Assembly (NCBI GenBank): GCA_900315525.1
Contig: OMZO01000010.1
Location: forward strand, 53,836 to 117,835
Reading direction: 5' to 3'
Source of the DNA: an uncultured Prevotella sp.
Lineage (GTDB): Bacteria > Bacteroidota > Bacteroidia > Bacteroidales > Bacteroidaceae
DNA length: 64,000 nt
Shown here: positions 51,836 through 60,984 of the stretch, in pieces
Layout of the letters: each line of letters begins with the position of its first letter
How positions within the stretch are numbered: the stretch's first letter is position 1
Translations under genes and position numbers: made by a program
Notes under the pieces: generated by a model
What the model was told of the DNA's origin: nothing
The model's input: only the letters and a program-made list of their open reading frames with translations
Database searches by the model: none

Positions 51836-54800
51836 TTTTGTTTTTTAGCTGTTGTACAGATATTCACGAGATAGACGATACTCATATAGGGGATACCTGT
51901 ATTCGCCTCAAGTCCGATTTCGCAGGTTCGACTATTGGAGTAGCCCACCTCAATCTTGTTGGCCTCGATCTGTGGGCGGAGTTTGCGCAGGGCATATTTG
52001 TTCATTTCCGGGAAGGTGAATCCGCGGTCGCCTGCAAAACCGCAGCAGCCAACGCCTTCCGGCAAGAAGACGTTCGTGGAGCAGAGCTTGGCGAGTGCTA
52101 TCATGTCCTTGTCAACACCCATCTGGCGTGTGGAACAGGTCAGATGGAGTGCGATGTGCTTGTCTGTGGGATGGAAATCCAGTCGATCCACCAGATAAGT
52201 CATGATGAATTCTGCGGGCTCGTAGAGCTTGAGCCGATGCATCACCTTGCGCATACGGTGCAGACAAGGGCTCTGTGCACAGAGTACGGGATACTTCCCT
52301 TCTTCTGAGGCTTTCCATAGTGCAGCCTCCAGTTCGGCACTCTTGCGATCGGCAATGTCGAGCATGCCTTTAGATTCCCAGATCTGTCCGCAGCACATCT
52401 TCTCCATGCCTTCAGGGAAGATGACCTCGTAGCCCGCCTTTGCCATCAGTTGGATGACCTCATCGACGAGGGCGTGCTTCACGGGTGCCTCCTTCGAGAG
52501 TCCCATCGTCTGGTTGATGCAACTCGGGAAATAGACCACCTTCAGAGGCTTGTGCTCCTCCTCCTTATGCGGAATCGAACGCTCGATGATGAACTGGGTG
52601 AGGTCCGACATCTTCGGCTGGCGCTTCTTCTTTGGCATGGCCGTTGTCCATAGCGGCATACCCATTTTGTTCATCGTGCGGCAGACGTGCGTCATCAGCG
52701 TTGGTCCGAGGGTGACGTGGCCGAGGTGGGCTACGTCGAGTACGACACGCAGCCCCGACTTGATACCAGCCATGTGGTTGGCGGCAAATTCACCCACTTT
52801 ATAGCCTATGGGATTCTTGTTCATATCCAACTGACGGATGAGATGAGTCAACTCTCCTGTGTTGATCTTCATCGGGCACGATGTTGAGCAGAGTCCGTCT
52901 GTAGCGCAGGTTTGGTCGCCGTAGTATTTGTATTGCTGCCTGAGTCTGGCGGCACGCTGCGGATCTTGTCCGGTTGCCTCCAGTTCTCGGATTTCACGTT
53001 GGACGGCGATACGCATACGGGAAGAAAGTGTCAGGCCGCATGACATACAGTTGACTTCGCAGAAACCACACTCGATACATTTGTTGGCGCGCTTCACTTG
53101 TTCGATGGTCTCCTTGGCAGTAGAGTGACTCGGATCCATCAAATAGTGGCCGCCGTCGGGCACTTCGTCGAAATGATAGTCCAAAACCGGCAGTGGCTTC
53201 AGGCACTTGATGAAACATTCCGGGTCGTCGTTGAAGATCACGCCTTGGTTCAGTAGTCCGTCGGGATCGAAAATGGCCTTCAGTTCCTTCATCGTCTCAT
53301 AGGCCTTGTCGCGCCATTCGTATTTCACGAAGGGAGCCATGTTGCGGCCTGTACCATGTTCGGCCTTCAGTGAGCCGTCGTATTCCTCAACCACCAGCCT
53401 GGCCACATCGCGCATCATCTCTGCATAACGGTCCACCTCACTCTTGCTCTTGAAGCTCTGGTTGAGTATGAAGTGGTAGTTGCCCTCGAAGGCATGACCA
53501 TAGATACAAGCGTCGCTGTAACCGTGATCGGCGATAAGCTTCTGCAACTTCACCGTTGCCTCAGGCAGACTCTCTATCGGGAAGGCCACATCCTCAATGA
53601 GACAAGACGTGCCTATGGGGCGAGTACCGCCGACAGACGGGAAGATACCCGAGCGGATGGCCCAGTATTTGCCATACACCTTCGGGTCTTCGGTAAATTC
53701 TGCGGGGATATAGAGACGGAACTGCCCTAAGCACTCTTTGATCTTTGCAATCTTGTCCAGCAACTGCTCGTGGGTGATGCCCTTGGTCTCTGTCAGAATG
53801 GCCGTCAGGTTGTGATAGTCGCCAGGCGCCACCCCCTCTATCTTGCCGGCATCCACATCTTTCTTATATTGTAGGAACACTGGGTCATCGACAGCGTTCA
53901 GTGACATGTAGTCGAGCATCTCGGCACTCTTCACCATCAAGTTCTCGGCACTCATCTTCAGGTCTTCGTCGCCAGCTTTCAGTTTTTTCATCGCCACTAC
54001 AGCCTCACAACTCTCCTTCATCGTCAGGAAATACACCATAGCCGAGGCCTTGTATGGGTAGTCGTGGAGCGTCTTCATCGTCACTTCCGACAAGAAGGCC
54101 AGAGTACCTTCCGAACCTACCATCGAGTGGGCGATGATGTCGAAGGGATCGTCGTAGGCAATCAGGGGACGGAGATTCAGACCTGTAACGTTCTTGATGG
54201 AATATTTAGTACGGATGCGTGCGGCCAGTTCTTCGTCTGCTCGTACCTTGTCGCGCAGGGTCTCAATTTTCTTGATGAATTCCGGATGGCTCTGGCGGAA
54301 GGCTTCCTTGCTCTTCTCGTCGCCCGTGTCGAGCACCGTTCCGTCTGTCAGTATGATTCTGGCGCTAACCATCATGCGGTCGCTATTGGCATGCACACCA
54401 CAGTTCATACCGGAGGCATTGTTGATGACAATACCACCCACCATTGCACTTCCGATACTGGCAGGGTCAGGTGGGAATACACGGCCGTAAGGCTTCAGGA
54501 TCTCGTTTACCCTAGCGCCCACGATACCGGGCTGCAGTTTTATGCTCTCGCCATCCGGCGAGAGTGTAAAACCTTCCCAGTGCTTGCCTGCTACGATAAG
54601 CACAGAGTCGGTGCAACTCTGTCCAGAAAGCGAAGTACCAGCAGCACGGAAGGTGAAAGGCACCTTGTGCTTCTTGCAGGCCTTGACTATTTTGGATATC
54701 TCTTCCTCACCGTCACTGCGAATGACGGCCTTTGGAATCTGGCGATAGAAACTGGCATCGGTACCCCATCCAAGGGTGCGAAGCTCGTCTGTGTAGATCC

Positions 54801-54849
54801 GATCAGAAGGGATCACTTGTCCAATTTCAGCAAGAAAATTTTCCATCAT
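51832..54849 (-). CDS. FAD and Fe-S oxidoreductase, D-lactate/2-hydroxyacid dehydrogenase type
   Basis: This 1005-residue fusion resembles a DLD-type flavoprotein joined to a GlpC-like Fe-S protein. Residues ~20-560 are the FAD-binding PCMH domain and its cap (TFRAAGTSLSGQSCTDSVLI; VGGIVINNASGMNCG; YGHAFEGNYHFIL). Then come two ferredoxin-like cysteine sets (CIECGFCEVNC; CSTSCPM) and two CCG-domain signatures (CCGQIWESKG; GCCGFAGDRG). It likely oxidises D-lactate and passes electrons to the respiratory chain. It is divergent from the lactate permease, 175 bases apart, which supports lactate. The promoter TATCTTTG is at 54894-54887. Confidence 0.9.
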   Translation of the reverse strand: MMENFLAEIGQVIPSDRIYTDELRTLGWGTDASFYRQIPKAVIRSDGEEEISKIVKACKKHKVPFTFRAAGTSLSGQSCTDSVLIVAGKHWEGFTLSPDGESIKLQPGIVGARVNEILKPYGRVFPPDPASIGSAMVGGIVINNASGMNCGVHANSDRMMVSARIILTDGTVLDTGDEKSKEAFRQSHPEFIKKIETLRDKVRADEELAARIRTKYSIKNVTGLNLRPLIAYDDPFDIIAHSMVGSEGTLAFLSEVTMKTLHDYPYKASAMVYFLTMKESCEAVVAMKKLKAGDEDLKMSAENLMVKSAEMLDYMSLNAVDDPVFLQYKKDVDAGKIEGVAPGDYHNLTAILTETKGITHEQLLDKIAKIKECLGQFRLYIPAEFTEDPKVYGKYWAIRSGIFPSVGGTRPIGTSCLIEDVAFPIESLPEATVKLQKLIADHGYSDACIYGHAFEGNYHFILNQSFKSKSEVDRYAEMMRDVARLVVEEYDGSLKAEHGTGRNMAPFVKYEWRDKAYETMKELKAIFDPDGLLNQGVIFNDDPECFIKCLKPLPVLDYHFDEVPDGGHYLMDPSHSTAKETIEQVKRANKCIECGFCEVNCMSCGLTLSSRMRIAVQREIRELEATGQDPQRAARLRQQYKYYGDQTCATDGLCSTSCPMKINTGELTHLIRQLDMNKNPIGYKVGEFAANHMAGIKSGLRVVLDVAHLGHVTLGPTLMTHVCRTMNKMGMPLWTTAMPKKKRQPKMSDLTQFIIERSIPHKEEEHKPLKVVYFPSCINQTMGLSKEAPVKHALVDEVIQLMAKAGYEVIFPEGMEKMCCGQIWESKGMLDIADRKSAELEAALWKASEEGKYPVLCAQSPCLHRMRKVMHRLKLYEPAEFIMTYLVDRLDFHPTDKHIALHLTCSTRQMGVDKDMIALAKLCSTNVFLPEGVGCCGFAGDRGFTFPEMNKYALRKLRPQIEANKIEVGYSNSRTCEIGLEANTGIPYMSIVYLVNICTTAKKQK

Positions 54850-55024
54850 AGCTCTTTATGGGTTTTTAGTGTGTATTATCTGATGGCAAAGATAATAAAA
54901 AAATACTATCAATATATCGTGTTTTTGATTTTTTCACTAAAAAAGCAACAAAGTATGCCGAAAAGTTCGTATATTTGGGGCGCAAATCCGATAAAGTAGT
55001 AAAAACCTATATAATTAAAAACCT

Positions 55025-56638
55025 ATGGCAGCTATTGTTTCTGTTATTCCTATTATTCTGCTCTTCGTGTTGATGATGGGCTTGAAGATGTCCGGATGGA
55101 AGAGTGCGTTGATAACCCTCGTCGTCACCATTGTGCTGGCTTTGTTTGCGGCACCGGCCTTGGGCATCGTGCCCGACAAGTATGCTGGCGTCTCTATCTA
55201 CGGCATCACCCTCTGGTCTGTCATCGAAGGGTTCTTGAAGGCCTGCTTCCCCATCATCCTGATTATTATCTGTGCTATATTCAGCTATAATATCTTATGT
55301 GAGACAAAGGAAATCGAGACGATTAAGGCGCAGTTTATACAACTTACCTCCGATAAAGGTCTGTTGGTGCTTTTGCTCACCTGGGGCTTCGGTGGTGTGC
55401 TAGAGGGTATGGCTGGCTTTGGTACGGCTGTGGCCATTCCTGCTGCTATTTTGATTGGACTGGGCTTTAAGCCGATGTTCTCAGCTGTCATCTGTCTGGT
55501 GGCTAATACGGTGGCAGTAGGATTCGGTGCTGTGGGTCTTCCTGCGACGACACTGGCGAATGAGGTGGCTGGTGAACTGACGGGCGGTATGGCCTCCCAT
55601 GAGATGCTTTGTGAAGTTTCCACCTATATTATTATTCAACTGTCGCTGATGTTCTTCATCACGCCGTTCCTCATCCTGATGATGACCGATCGTACAAAGA
55701 TTGTCAAGAATATCTCTCTGGCTCTCTTTGTGGGTGTCTTCTCAATAGCCATTCAGTTCAGCTGTGCCTTGTTCCTTGGTCCTGAGACACCGGCTATCCT
55801 CGGTAGTGTGGGTTCGATCATTGCGATGCTGATTTACAACAAACTGTTCCTGCGCCATGAGGCTGAGAAGGATACCGTGCATGTGGAGAAGCAGAAGTTT
55901 GGCTTTGTCAAGACCTTCAAGGCCTGGAGTGTCTATGGTTTTATCATCTTCTTTATTTTGATTTCGAGCAAGATCTGTCCGGATATCAACGCCCTGCTCA
56001 AATCCACGCTTGTCACCAAGTTCCAGCTTCCTGTCATCGGCAATACCTTCTCTTTCGGATGGTTGTCGAATGCAGGTCTGATGGTGTTCCTTGGTGCCAT
56101 GATTGGCGGACTTATTCAGGGACTCAGTTTTTCGAAACTCATGAAACTATTGGCTAAGACCACCGTCAACCTGCAGAAGACGGCGCTTACCATCTGCTGT
56201 CTGGTAGCTTTGGCCTCTCTGATGAACAATACGGGTATGACCTTGGCTATTGCCACTGGCCTTGTTGCCCTGACAGGCTCTGCCTATCCTTTCTTTGCCC
56301 CGTTGATCGGTTCTATCGGAACCTTTGTCACGGGTTCGGCCACTTCTGCCAATATCCTCTTCGGTAAGTTGCAGGCTGCAGCAGCCGGACAACTGGGTCT
56401 GGTAAACAATGCGCAGTTCTTCGGTGTCAGCGGTAATGAGACCAACTGGTTAGCAGCAGCCAACTGTGCTGGATCGGAAGGTGGTAAGTTGCTTTCACCG
56501 CAGTCAATAGCCATTGCTACGGCAGCTTGCGACATGGAGGGACAAGATGGCGATATCATGCGTAAGACCTTGCCGTTTGCCGTGTTCTGGATCCTGATGA
56601 ATGGTCTGATGGTTTTCCTCGGGCTGCATGTCATCTAA
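55025..56638 (+). CDS. lldP: L-lactate permease family transporter
   Basis: LldP-family proteins import lactate or glycolate with protons. The 537-residue protein has about 13 membrane segments, with family patterns GGVLEGMAGFGTAVAIPAAI and GTFVTGSATSANILFG. The length is close to E. coli LldP (551). It is transcribed divergently from the D-lactate-dehydrogenase-like gene; a -7 element TATATTTG lies at 54970-54977. A perfect terminator follows. Confidence 0.93.
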   Translation: MAAIVSVIPIILLFVLMMGLKMSGWKSALITLVVTIVLALFAAPALGIVPDKYAGVSIYGITLWSVIEGFLKACFPIILIIICAIFSYNILCETKEIETIKAQFIQLTSDKGLLVLLLTWGFGGVLEGMAGFGTAVAIPAAILIGLGFKPMFSAVICLVANTVAVGFGAVGLPATTLANEVAGELTGGMASHEMLCEVSTYIIIQLSLMFFITPFLILMMTDRTKIVKNISLALFVGVFSIAIQFSCALFLGPETPAILGSVGSIIAMLIYNKLFLRHEAEKDTVHVEKQKFGFVKTFKAWSVYGFIIFFILISSKICPDINALLKSTLVTKFQLPVIGNTFSFGWLSNAGLMVFLGAMIGGLIQGLSFSKLMKLLAKTTVNLQKTALTICCLVALASLMNNTGMTLAIATGLVALTGSAYPFFAPLIGSIGTFVTGSATSANILFGKLQAAAAGQLGLVNNAQFFGVSGNETNWLAAANCAGSEGGKLLSPQSIAIATAACDMEGQDGDIMRKTLPFAVFWILMNGLMVFLGLHVI

Positions 56639-56643
56639 GCATA

Positions 56644-56677
56644 CAGAAAAAGGGGTCGAAAACGACCCCTTTTCTGT
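56644..56677. terminator. Terminator of lldP
   Basis: A CAGAAAA-GGGGTCG stem with its complement, loop AAAA, gives a T-rich 3' side. It lies 5 bases after the stop. Confidence 0.92.
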
Positions 56678-56732
56678 GATCCGTTTGGGATTCAAAATCC
56701 GAAATACCGTGAAATAATTTTGAAATGGTTTG

Positions 56733-56757
56733 CTCTGTAAATCAGTATTTTACAGAG
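56733..56757. repeat. Hairpin at the left edge of the mobile element
   Basis: Perfect 9-base arms CTCTGTAAA/TTTACAGAG around a 7-base loop, between the chromosomal terminator and the integrase promoter. It may be part of the attachment or integrase-binding region. Confidence 0.45.
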
Positions 56758-56784
56758 TTAAATATATTAAAGCATTTCAAGAAT

Positions 56785-56834
56785 GTGGTGCAATATTTTG
56801 GTTTGGTGGTGCAAAATGACTACCTTTGCACCAC
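56785..56834 (+). promoter_or_regulatory. Integrase promoter with repeated operator sites
   Basis: Promoter: TTTG at 56797-56800, 20 bases, TACCTTTG at 56821-56828. Around it are three copies of GTGGTGCAA: 56785-56793 and 56806-56814 as direct repeats 21 bases apart, and an inverted copy 56826-56834 over the -7. The last two make a perfect 10-bp inverted repeat. A repressor or integrase arm-site role is likely. Confidence 0.7.
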
Positions 56835-56865
56835 ATTTTAAACACGCTTTAATAATAAAATAGGT

Positions 56866-58287
56866 ATGAAAGGACTTACAATAGTGAAGAGGACAAGCAA
56901 ACAGGAAGGAACCATAAGGCTCCGTTTCCGTTTGCGCGATGGAAGAGGTGTTGACCTGTATCATAAAAGTGAAATTGACGCAGATCTTAAAGATCTGGAC
57001 AAGTTTACAGATACTGGTGAACTTAAACCCCGTGTGAGTGTATATAACAAGCAACTGAAACTTGATATAGATACGGAAATAGATGCAATGGAGACTGCTT
57101 ACCGGCAGTTGTGTGAGGCAAAGGACAAGACTCGAATAACTGCAGAGGATTTTGAAGAGGCAATAACCAGTGTACTGCATCCTCAGAAAAATATGAAGGC
57201 TCTGACCGAACTAACGCTTATTGACAGATTCTCTAAGTATATCGAAGATGGCTTAAGGGATGGCAATTTCGGAGAAGGACGACAAAAGCACTATAAGGTG
57301 TCGTTAGGTGAACTGACCAGATTTCTTACTATCCAGCATAGATTGAAAGTAACCCCATCAGAATTTGATGCTGATGATTTGATGGATTTCCGCCAGTTCT
57401 TGTTTGATGAATACAAATACGTGGACAAGCATAAGAGCCTGTATGATATGGTTAAGCCAAGAAATATACCCACAGAACGCCGTGACCAAAATACGGTTGC
57501 CACAAAGATGAAGAAGATCCAGGCATTTTTCAATGAGCTGATAGAGAAAGGTGAATTGAGTGTTTCGCCATTCATCTATTTGGGAAAGAATAAGAAACGG
57601 ACTATGATGCGGGAGTCTTATGATCCGCCAATATTCCTGCTGCAAGATGAATTCCAGAAAGTGAGAGATACAGAGGTTCCAGAGTCATTACAGGAAACAA
57701 AGGACGCTTTTGTCCTGCAATGTGCTTTTGGTTGTCGTATCAGCGAGTTCAAGCGGTTGACGATGGATAATATCGCAGTTTCTGACGACGGCATTATGTA
57801 TGTTCATTATCTGCCAGAGAAGACTTTGAGGGAGAACATTGGACGCCAGGAGATTCAGACTCCAGTAATGCGCTTTGCCTATGACATCATTATGAAGTAC
57901 AAGTTCAACTTCCACATATTGAAATATGTCAGTGGGAAGAGTGGTTATAACGTGAAGATCAAGGAACTGATGAAACAATGTGGTATTGATAGGAAGTGTG
58001 CTGTCTTTGATGATGAACTTGGAAACAACAAGTACCTTCCTCTTTACGATTTGGCAAGTAGTAAAACCTGTCGCAAAACCCACGTGGATATTCTGACAAA
58101 GGCCCAGATCAATATGTATGCAGCGGGTCTTCATAGAAAAGGTAGTGATGCTGTGAACCATTACACATCAATGGGCCTGAAAGACCGCTTTGTGCTGATG
58201 TGCTATGCATACAAGCAGCCAGCATATTATACCAATAAGGATTTCAAAATAATAAAGAAACAAAATGGCAAAAGACAAGTTAGATGA
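56866..58287 (+). CDS. Tyrosine recombinase / integrase of the mobilizable element
   Basis: The 473-residue integrase has the Bacteroidota layout: an N-terminal arm-binding domain, a core-binding SAM-like domain (residues ~115-230) and a C-terminal catalytic domain. R291 lies in FGCRISEF, the second Arg R403 in KTCRKTH, and the nucleophile Y433 in NHYTSM. The usual His of the HxxR box is replaced by Ser/Lys (SSKTCR). It would integrate and excise the element. The promoter has strong operator repeats. It overlaps the next gene by 23 bases. Confidence 0.9.
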   Translation: MKGLTIVKRTSKQEGTIRLRFRLRDGRGVDLYHKSEIDADLKDLDKFTDTGELKPRVSVYNKQLKLDIDTEIDAMETAYRQLCEAKDKTRITAEDFEEAITSVLHPQKNMKALTELTLIDRFSKYIEDGLRDGNFGEGRQKHYKVSLGELTRFLTIQHRLKVTPSEFDADDLMDFRQFLFDEYKYVDKHKSLYDMVKPRNIPTERRDQNTVATKMKKIQAFFNELIEKGELSVSPFIYLGKNKKRTMMRESYDPPIFLLQDEFQKVRDTEVPESLQETKDAFVLQCAFGCRISEFKRLTMDNIAVSDDGIMYVHYLPEKTLRENIGRQEIQTPVMRFAYDIIMKYKFNFHILKYVSGKSGYNVKIKELMKQCGIDRKCAVFDDELGNNKYLPLYDLASSKTCRKTHVDILTKAQINMYAAGLHRKGSDAVNHYTSMGLKDRFVLMCYAYKQPAYYTNKDFKIIKKQNGKRQVR

Positions 58288-59047
58288 GTTCTATGAGAAC
58301 TTGGATAAAGAATACGGGAAGTCCAATACAGACAAGAATGTCGATTATGTAATGTCTTTGATCAAGCAGCGTTTGCTGCCAGATGGGACTGTTGATGACA
58401 ATATTCCTGTTCCCTCATTGCAATCCGTAGCAGAGGTCATGGTAATTATGACAGAGAGACCCAACCTGACCTTTGAGGAGTTTTGTGAGAAAGACCGAAG
58501 TCATAAACGAGTAATAGAGTACTTGTTTATTCGTGCCAGAAATCACTATGACGAGGTGGAAGGACTCATTAAGCAACTATTAGGGAAATCCTTTAAGGGA
58601 CTTACGCCGAAGATAGTCTTTGCATTTCTTAAAATCTGGAGGCAGTTCAATTCGGAGTATAAGCCGTCATCTTTCATGAAAGTGGTTCTCTTCCCTGAGA
58701 AGGCCAAGGAAATTATTGACACACTTCATTTCCTTATTAATGGAGAGATAGGAAAGAATGCTGCAACTGTCATGTTCGTTGCACGTGATGAGGGCTTAAT
58801 AAGCAGTTGTAAGTATGAGGATATAAAGGACGAGTTCCCTTCTATCCACCAAAAGGCCTACAACAAAGAACTCTCACAGTTAGATATGGGTGAACGTGAA
58901 ACCTTTTTCCGGCCTACAAGAACTGCATTAAGAACAAGGATTGGCTACACCAAGAAAGAAGATGGTCGTATAGAATTTACCGGAACCTCTTTATCACCTA
59001 TTAATATGCTGTATCAGATTTGGCGTTGGGTATTGTCGTTATTCTAA
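58265..59047 (+). CDS. Unrecognised 260-residue protein behind the integrase
   Basis: The gene starts inside the integrase end, so the two are co-expressed. The product is soluble, helical and charged, with no signal peptide or known motif. Features: an acidic N-terminus (KDKLDEFYENLDKEYG), a central helical block (FKGLTPKIVFAFLKIWRQF) and a Trp-rich C-terminus (MLYQIWRWVLSLF). It resembles other unnamed proteins coded next to integrases in Bacteroidota elements, but I cannot name the family. A terminator follows at 59074. Confidence 0.6.
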   Translation: MAKDKLDEFYENLDKEYGKSNTDKNVDYVMSLIKQRLLPDGTVDDNIPVPSLQSVAEVMVIMTERPNLTFEEFCEKDRSHKRVIEYLFIRARNHYDEVEGLIKQLLGKSFKGLTPKIVFAFLKIWRQFNSEYKPSSFMKVVLFPEKAKEIIDTLHFLINGEIGKNAATVMFVARDEGLISSCKYEDIKDEFPSIHQKAYNKELSQLDMGERETFFRPTRTALRTRIGYTKKEDGRIEFTGTSLSPINMLYQIWRWVLSLF

Positions 59048-59073
59048 TAGACCCATCAGTTTTATTCTATCGT

Positions 59074-59107
59074 AAGGTCTGTAATCTCATGGTTACAGGC
59101 CTTTTTT
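59074..59107 (+). terminator. Terminator behind the integrase operon
   Basis: An 11-bp stem AAGGTCTGTAA/TTACAGGCCTT (one G-T pair) with an 8-base loop, then six T. Confidence 0.88.
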
Positions 59108-59138
59108 AGTACCATTTTCGTTAAATTCGATTAACAGT

Positions 59139-59172
59139 AGTAGCTTTTGGTAGTCGGCTACCGCGAGCTACT
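59139..59172. other. Two-tier hairpin between operons
   Basis: A 6-bp stem AGTAGC/GCTACT, a symmetrical 4x4 internal loop, a 5-bp stem GGTAG/CTACC and a TCGG tetraloop. No T-run follows. It lies 32 bases before the -7 element at 59204. Confidence 0.6.
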
Positions 59173-59203
59173 CAAAATACTTCAAGGGTATTTCAAAAAG
59201 TCG

Positions 59204-59211
59204 TACCTTCG
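59204..59211 (+). promoter_or_regulatory. Promoter -7 element of the excision/replication operon
   Basis: TACCTTCG, one base off the consensus, ~106 bases before the first start codon. The leader includes a short CTGCA/TGCAG hairpin. Confidence 0.6.
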
Positions 59212-59316
59212 CATCGTGAAATCGCTGCAAGCCTCATTGCAGAGGATGGATCCCAGCGGGTGCGAGGTCAATGTCTGGCCGTGAGGATCGCTAAAAGAAC
59301 CTGCTCATTATAAAAT

Positions 59317-59607
59317 ATGAAGTCTATTTCAATGTTAGACTCTGCACAGTCGAATACTGTGGTCATAACAACTGTTGATGTCCTAAAGTCAGCCTTCCTC
59401 GAATGGGCTGATGAAATGATTCAGGCCCAGAAGAAAGCCAATGAAGACGTGATGATCGACGAGGCTATAGTGATTCATCGTCTGCGTAAGAGTAGAGCAA
59501 CACTTTGGCGTTGGAATGCCAGTGGTTATCTTCCTTGCTATAAGTTGGGAGGCAAGAACCAATATAAGTTGTCTGATGTGGAACGTATAGAGAAGGGGGT
59601 GAAATGA
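59317..59607 (+). CDS. Excisionase-like helix-turn-helix protein
   Basis: The 96-residue protein has a C-terminal winged helix-turn-helix of the MerR/excisionase kind (RLRKSRATLWRWNASGYLPCYKLGGKNQYKLSDVERI). In Bacteroidota mobilizable elements such proteins sit between integrase and replication genes and help excision. The stop overlaps the next start by 4 bases (ATGA). Confidence 0.8.
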   Translation: MKSISMLDSAQSNTVVITTVDVLKSAFLEWADEMIQAQKKANEDVMIDEAIVIHRLRKSRATLWRWNASGYLPCYKLGGKNQYKLSDVERIEKGVK

Positions 59608-60362
59608 TGAGCATCTATGACTATATGAACCATTTCTGGTTTGAGAATGAGAATGATCCATGCTCTCTGAGTGAGGGTGTTCTCTACTTCTATCTGCTGT
59701 ATGAAGCCAACCGTCAGCACTGGGTAAAGCCCTTCAAGGTCAGCACCCAGATGCTGGTGGCACGACTGAACACTTCAAAGCAGAACGTAATGAAGGCACG
59801 GGAAGGGTTAAAAAAGAGAGGGCTGATTGACTATTCCAAAGGAGAAGGCAAAGGGAAGCCAGCTTTGTACACGCTCAATTTTTCGGATGAGCAGCCGTTA
59901 CAGTTGCCCCAACCGATGACCCAACCTTTGACCGGATCGTTGGCTTGTAAGTTGCCCCAACCGCTGCCCCATTCCAATATTAAAGAAGAAAATAATCAAA
60001 AAGAAGGGAAAGAAGAAAAGCATTCTCCCTCGTCCAACTCAAAAGTTGTGTTGTCTCTTTCTGAACTTAGGGGAAAACTGCTGAATGATGATTCCTGGCT
60101 CCGTGAATTATCGGAACGACTTACCAAGAATAAGATTATTCTCAATGATGAAGATCTGAAAGACAAAATCAGGGGATTCTTCTCCGAGCAGGAGCTTAAG
60201 GGCTGTAAGGGAAAAGAAGAGGCCGACTGTCGCGATCATGTTTTTAACTGGATTAATTACAAATACAAGAACAATTATGGAAATGAATCAAAGTGCAATG
60301 GCCAAAATAGCACAATTAAGATCGAAGCTAATAGGCCGGAAGACTACACCGGGTTTTGCTAA
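59604..60362 (+). CDS. Replication-initiator-like winged-helix protein
   Basis: The N-terminal ~95 residues form a winged helix typical of replication organisers (CSLSEGVLYFYLLYEANRQ; KVSTQMLVARLNTSKQNVMKA). A Gln/Pro-rich linker follows (residues ~95-125), then a helical C-terminal part that recalls DnaD-type proteins. 252 residues. It probably loads the DnaC-like ATPase coded next, whose gene begins inside this one. The element may therefore replicate briefly after excision; that is inference from gene content. Confidence 0.65.
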   Translation: MMSIYDYMNHFWFENENDPCSLSEGVLYFYLLYEANRQHWVKPFKVSTQMLVARLNTSKQNVMKAREGLKKRGLIDYSKGEGKGKPALYTLNFSDEQPLQLPQPMTQPLTGSLACKLPQPLPHSNIKEENNQKEGKEEKHSPSSNSKVVLSLSELRGKLLNDDSWLRELSERLTKNKIILNDEDLKDKIRGFFSEQELKGCKGKEEADCRDHVFNWINYKYKNNYGNESKCNGQNSTIKIEANRPEDYTGFC

Positions 60363-60984
60363 GTTCCCGATGTCAATAGAGGAAGCTGCTCTTTGCATTA
60401 AAACAGCTTACCAAATAGAGGTTGAAAAGCGTGGAAACACTTTTGCCGATAGCGATGAACTGCAAGACCAGATTTTGCAGATAGCAAGGCTCTTTACAGA
60501 ACCTACGACCAAATTTGGCCTTCTGTTGTGTGGTGGTGTGGGTAACGGCAAGAGTACAATGATGTATGCCTTGCAGAACCTAATCAGAAGTCTTGAAATA
60601 CCTTTTAATGGTAATACGACTATTGGTACCTACGGGATGAGAATTGAGAGTGCCAAGTTCATCTATAACCAAGTGAAAGTTGACTCTAAAGAATACAGAC
60701 AAATACAAGAGACCAACATGCTGGGAATTGACGATCTTGGCGAAGAGGAACCAACTTTCATCGACTATGGCAATCGCGTTACTCCCGTGATTGACTTGCT
60801 GTCATATCGATATTGTAGGATGCTCTTCACTATGGTCACCACAAATCTCACGCCAGCCCAACTGCGGATTCTCTACGGCATAAGAATCGCAGATCGCATT
60901 AATGAGATGATGCTCATCATTCCATATGCTAATCCTTCATTCAGAACTCCGATGCCGGATGACGCAGATGCAAAGAAACAGTAA
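60277..60984 (+). CDS. DnaC-like helicase loader ATPase
   Basis: This P-loop ATPase of the DnaC/IstB group has Walker A CGGVGNGKST and Walker B MLGIDDLGEE. It would load replicative helicase onto the element. I chose the ATG at 60277 (MEMNQSAMAKIAQL), 235 residues; the frame is open 13 codons further, and the ATG at 60283 is also possible. It overlaps the upstream gene by ~86 bases in another frame, an unusual depth of overlap. Confidence 0.85.
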   Translation: MEMNQSAMAKIAQLRSKLIGRKTTPGFAKFPMSIEEAALCIKTAYQIEVEKRGNTFADSDELQDQILQIARLFTEPTTKFGLLLCGGVGNGKSTMMYALQNLIRSLEIPFNGNTTIGTYGMRIESAKFIYNQVKVDSKEYRQIQETNMLGIDDLGEEEPTFIDYGNRVTPVIDLLSYRYCRMLFTMVTTNLTPAQLRILYGIRIADRINEMMLIIPYANPSFRTPMPDDADAKKQ

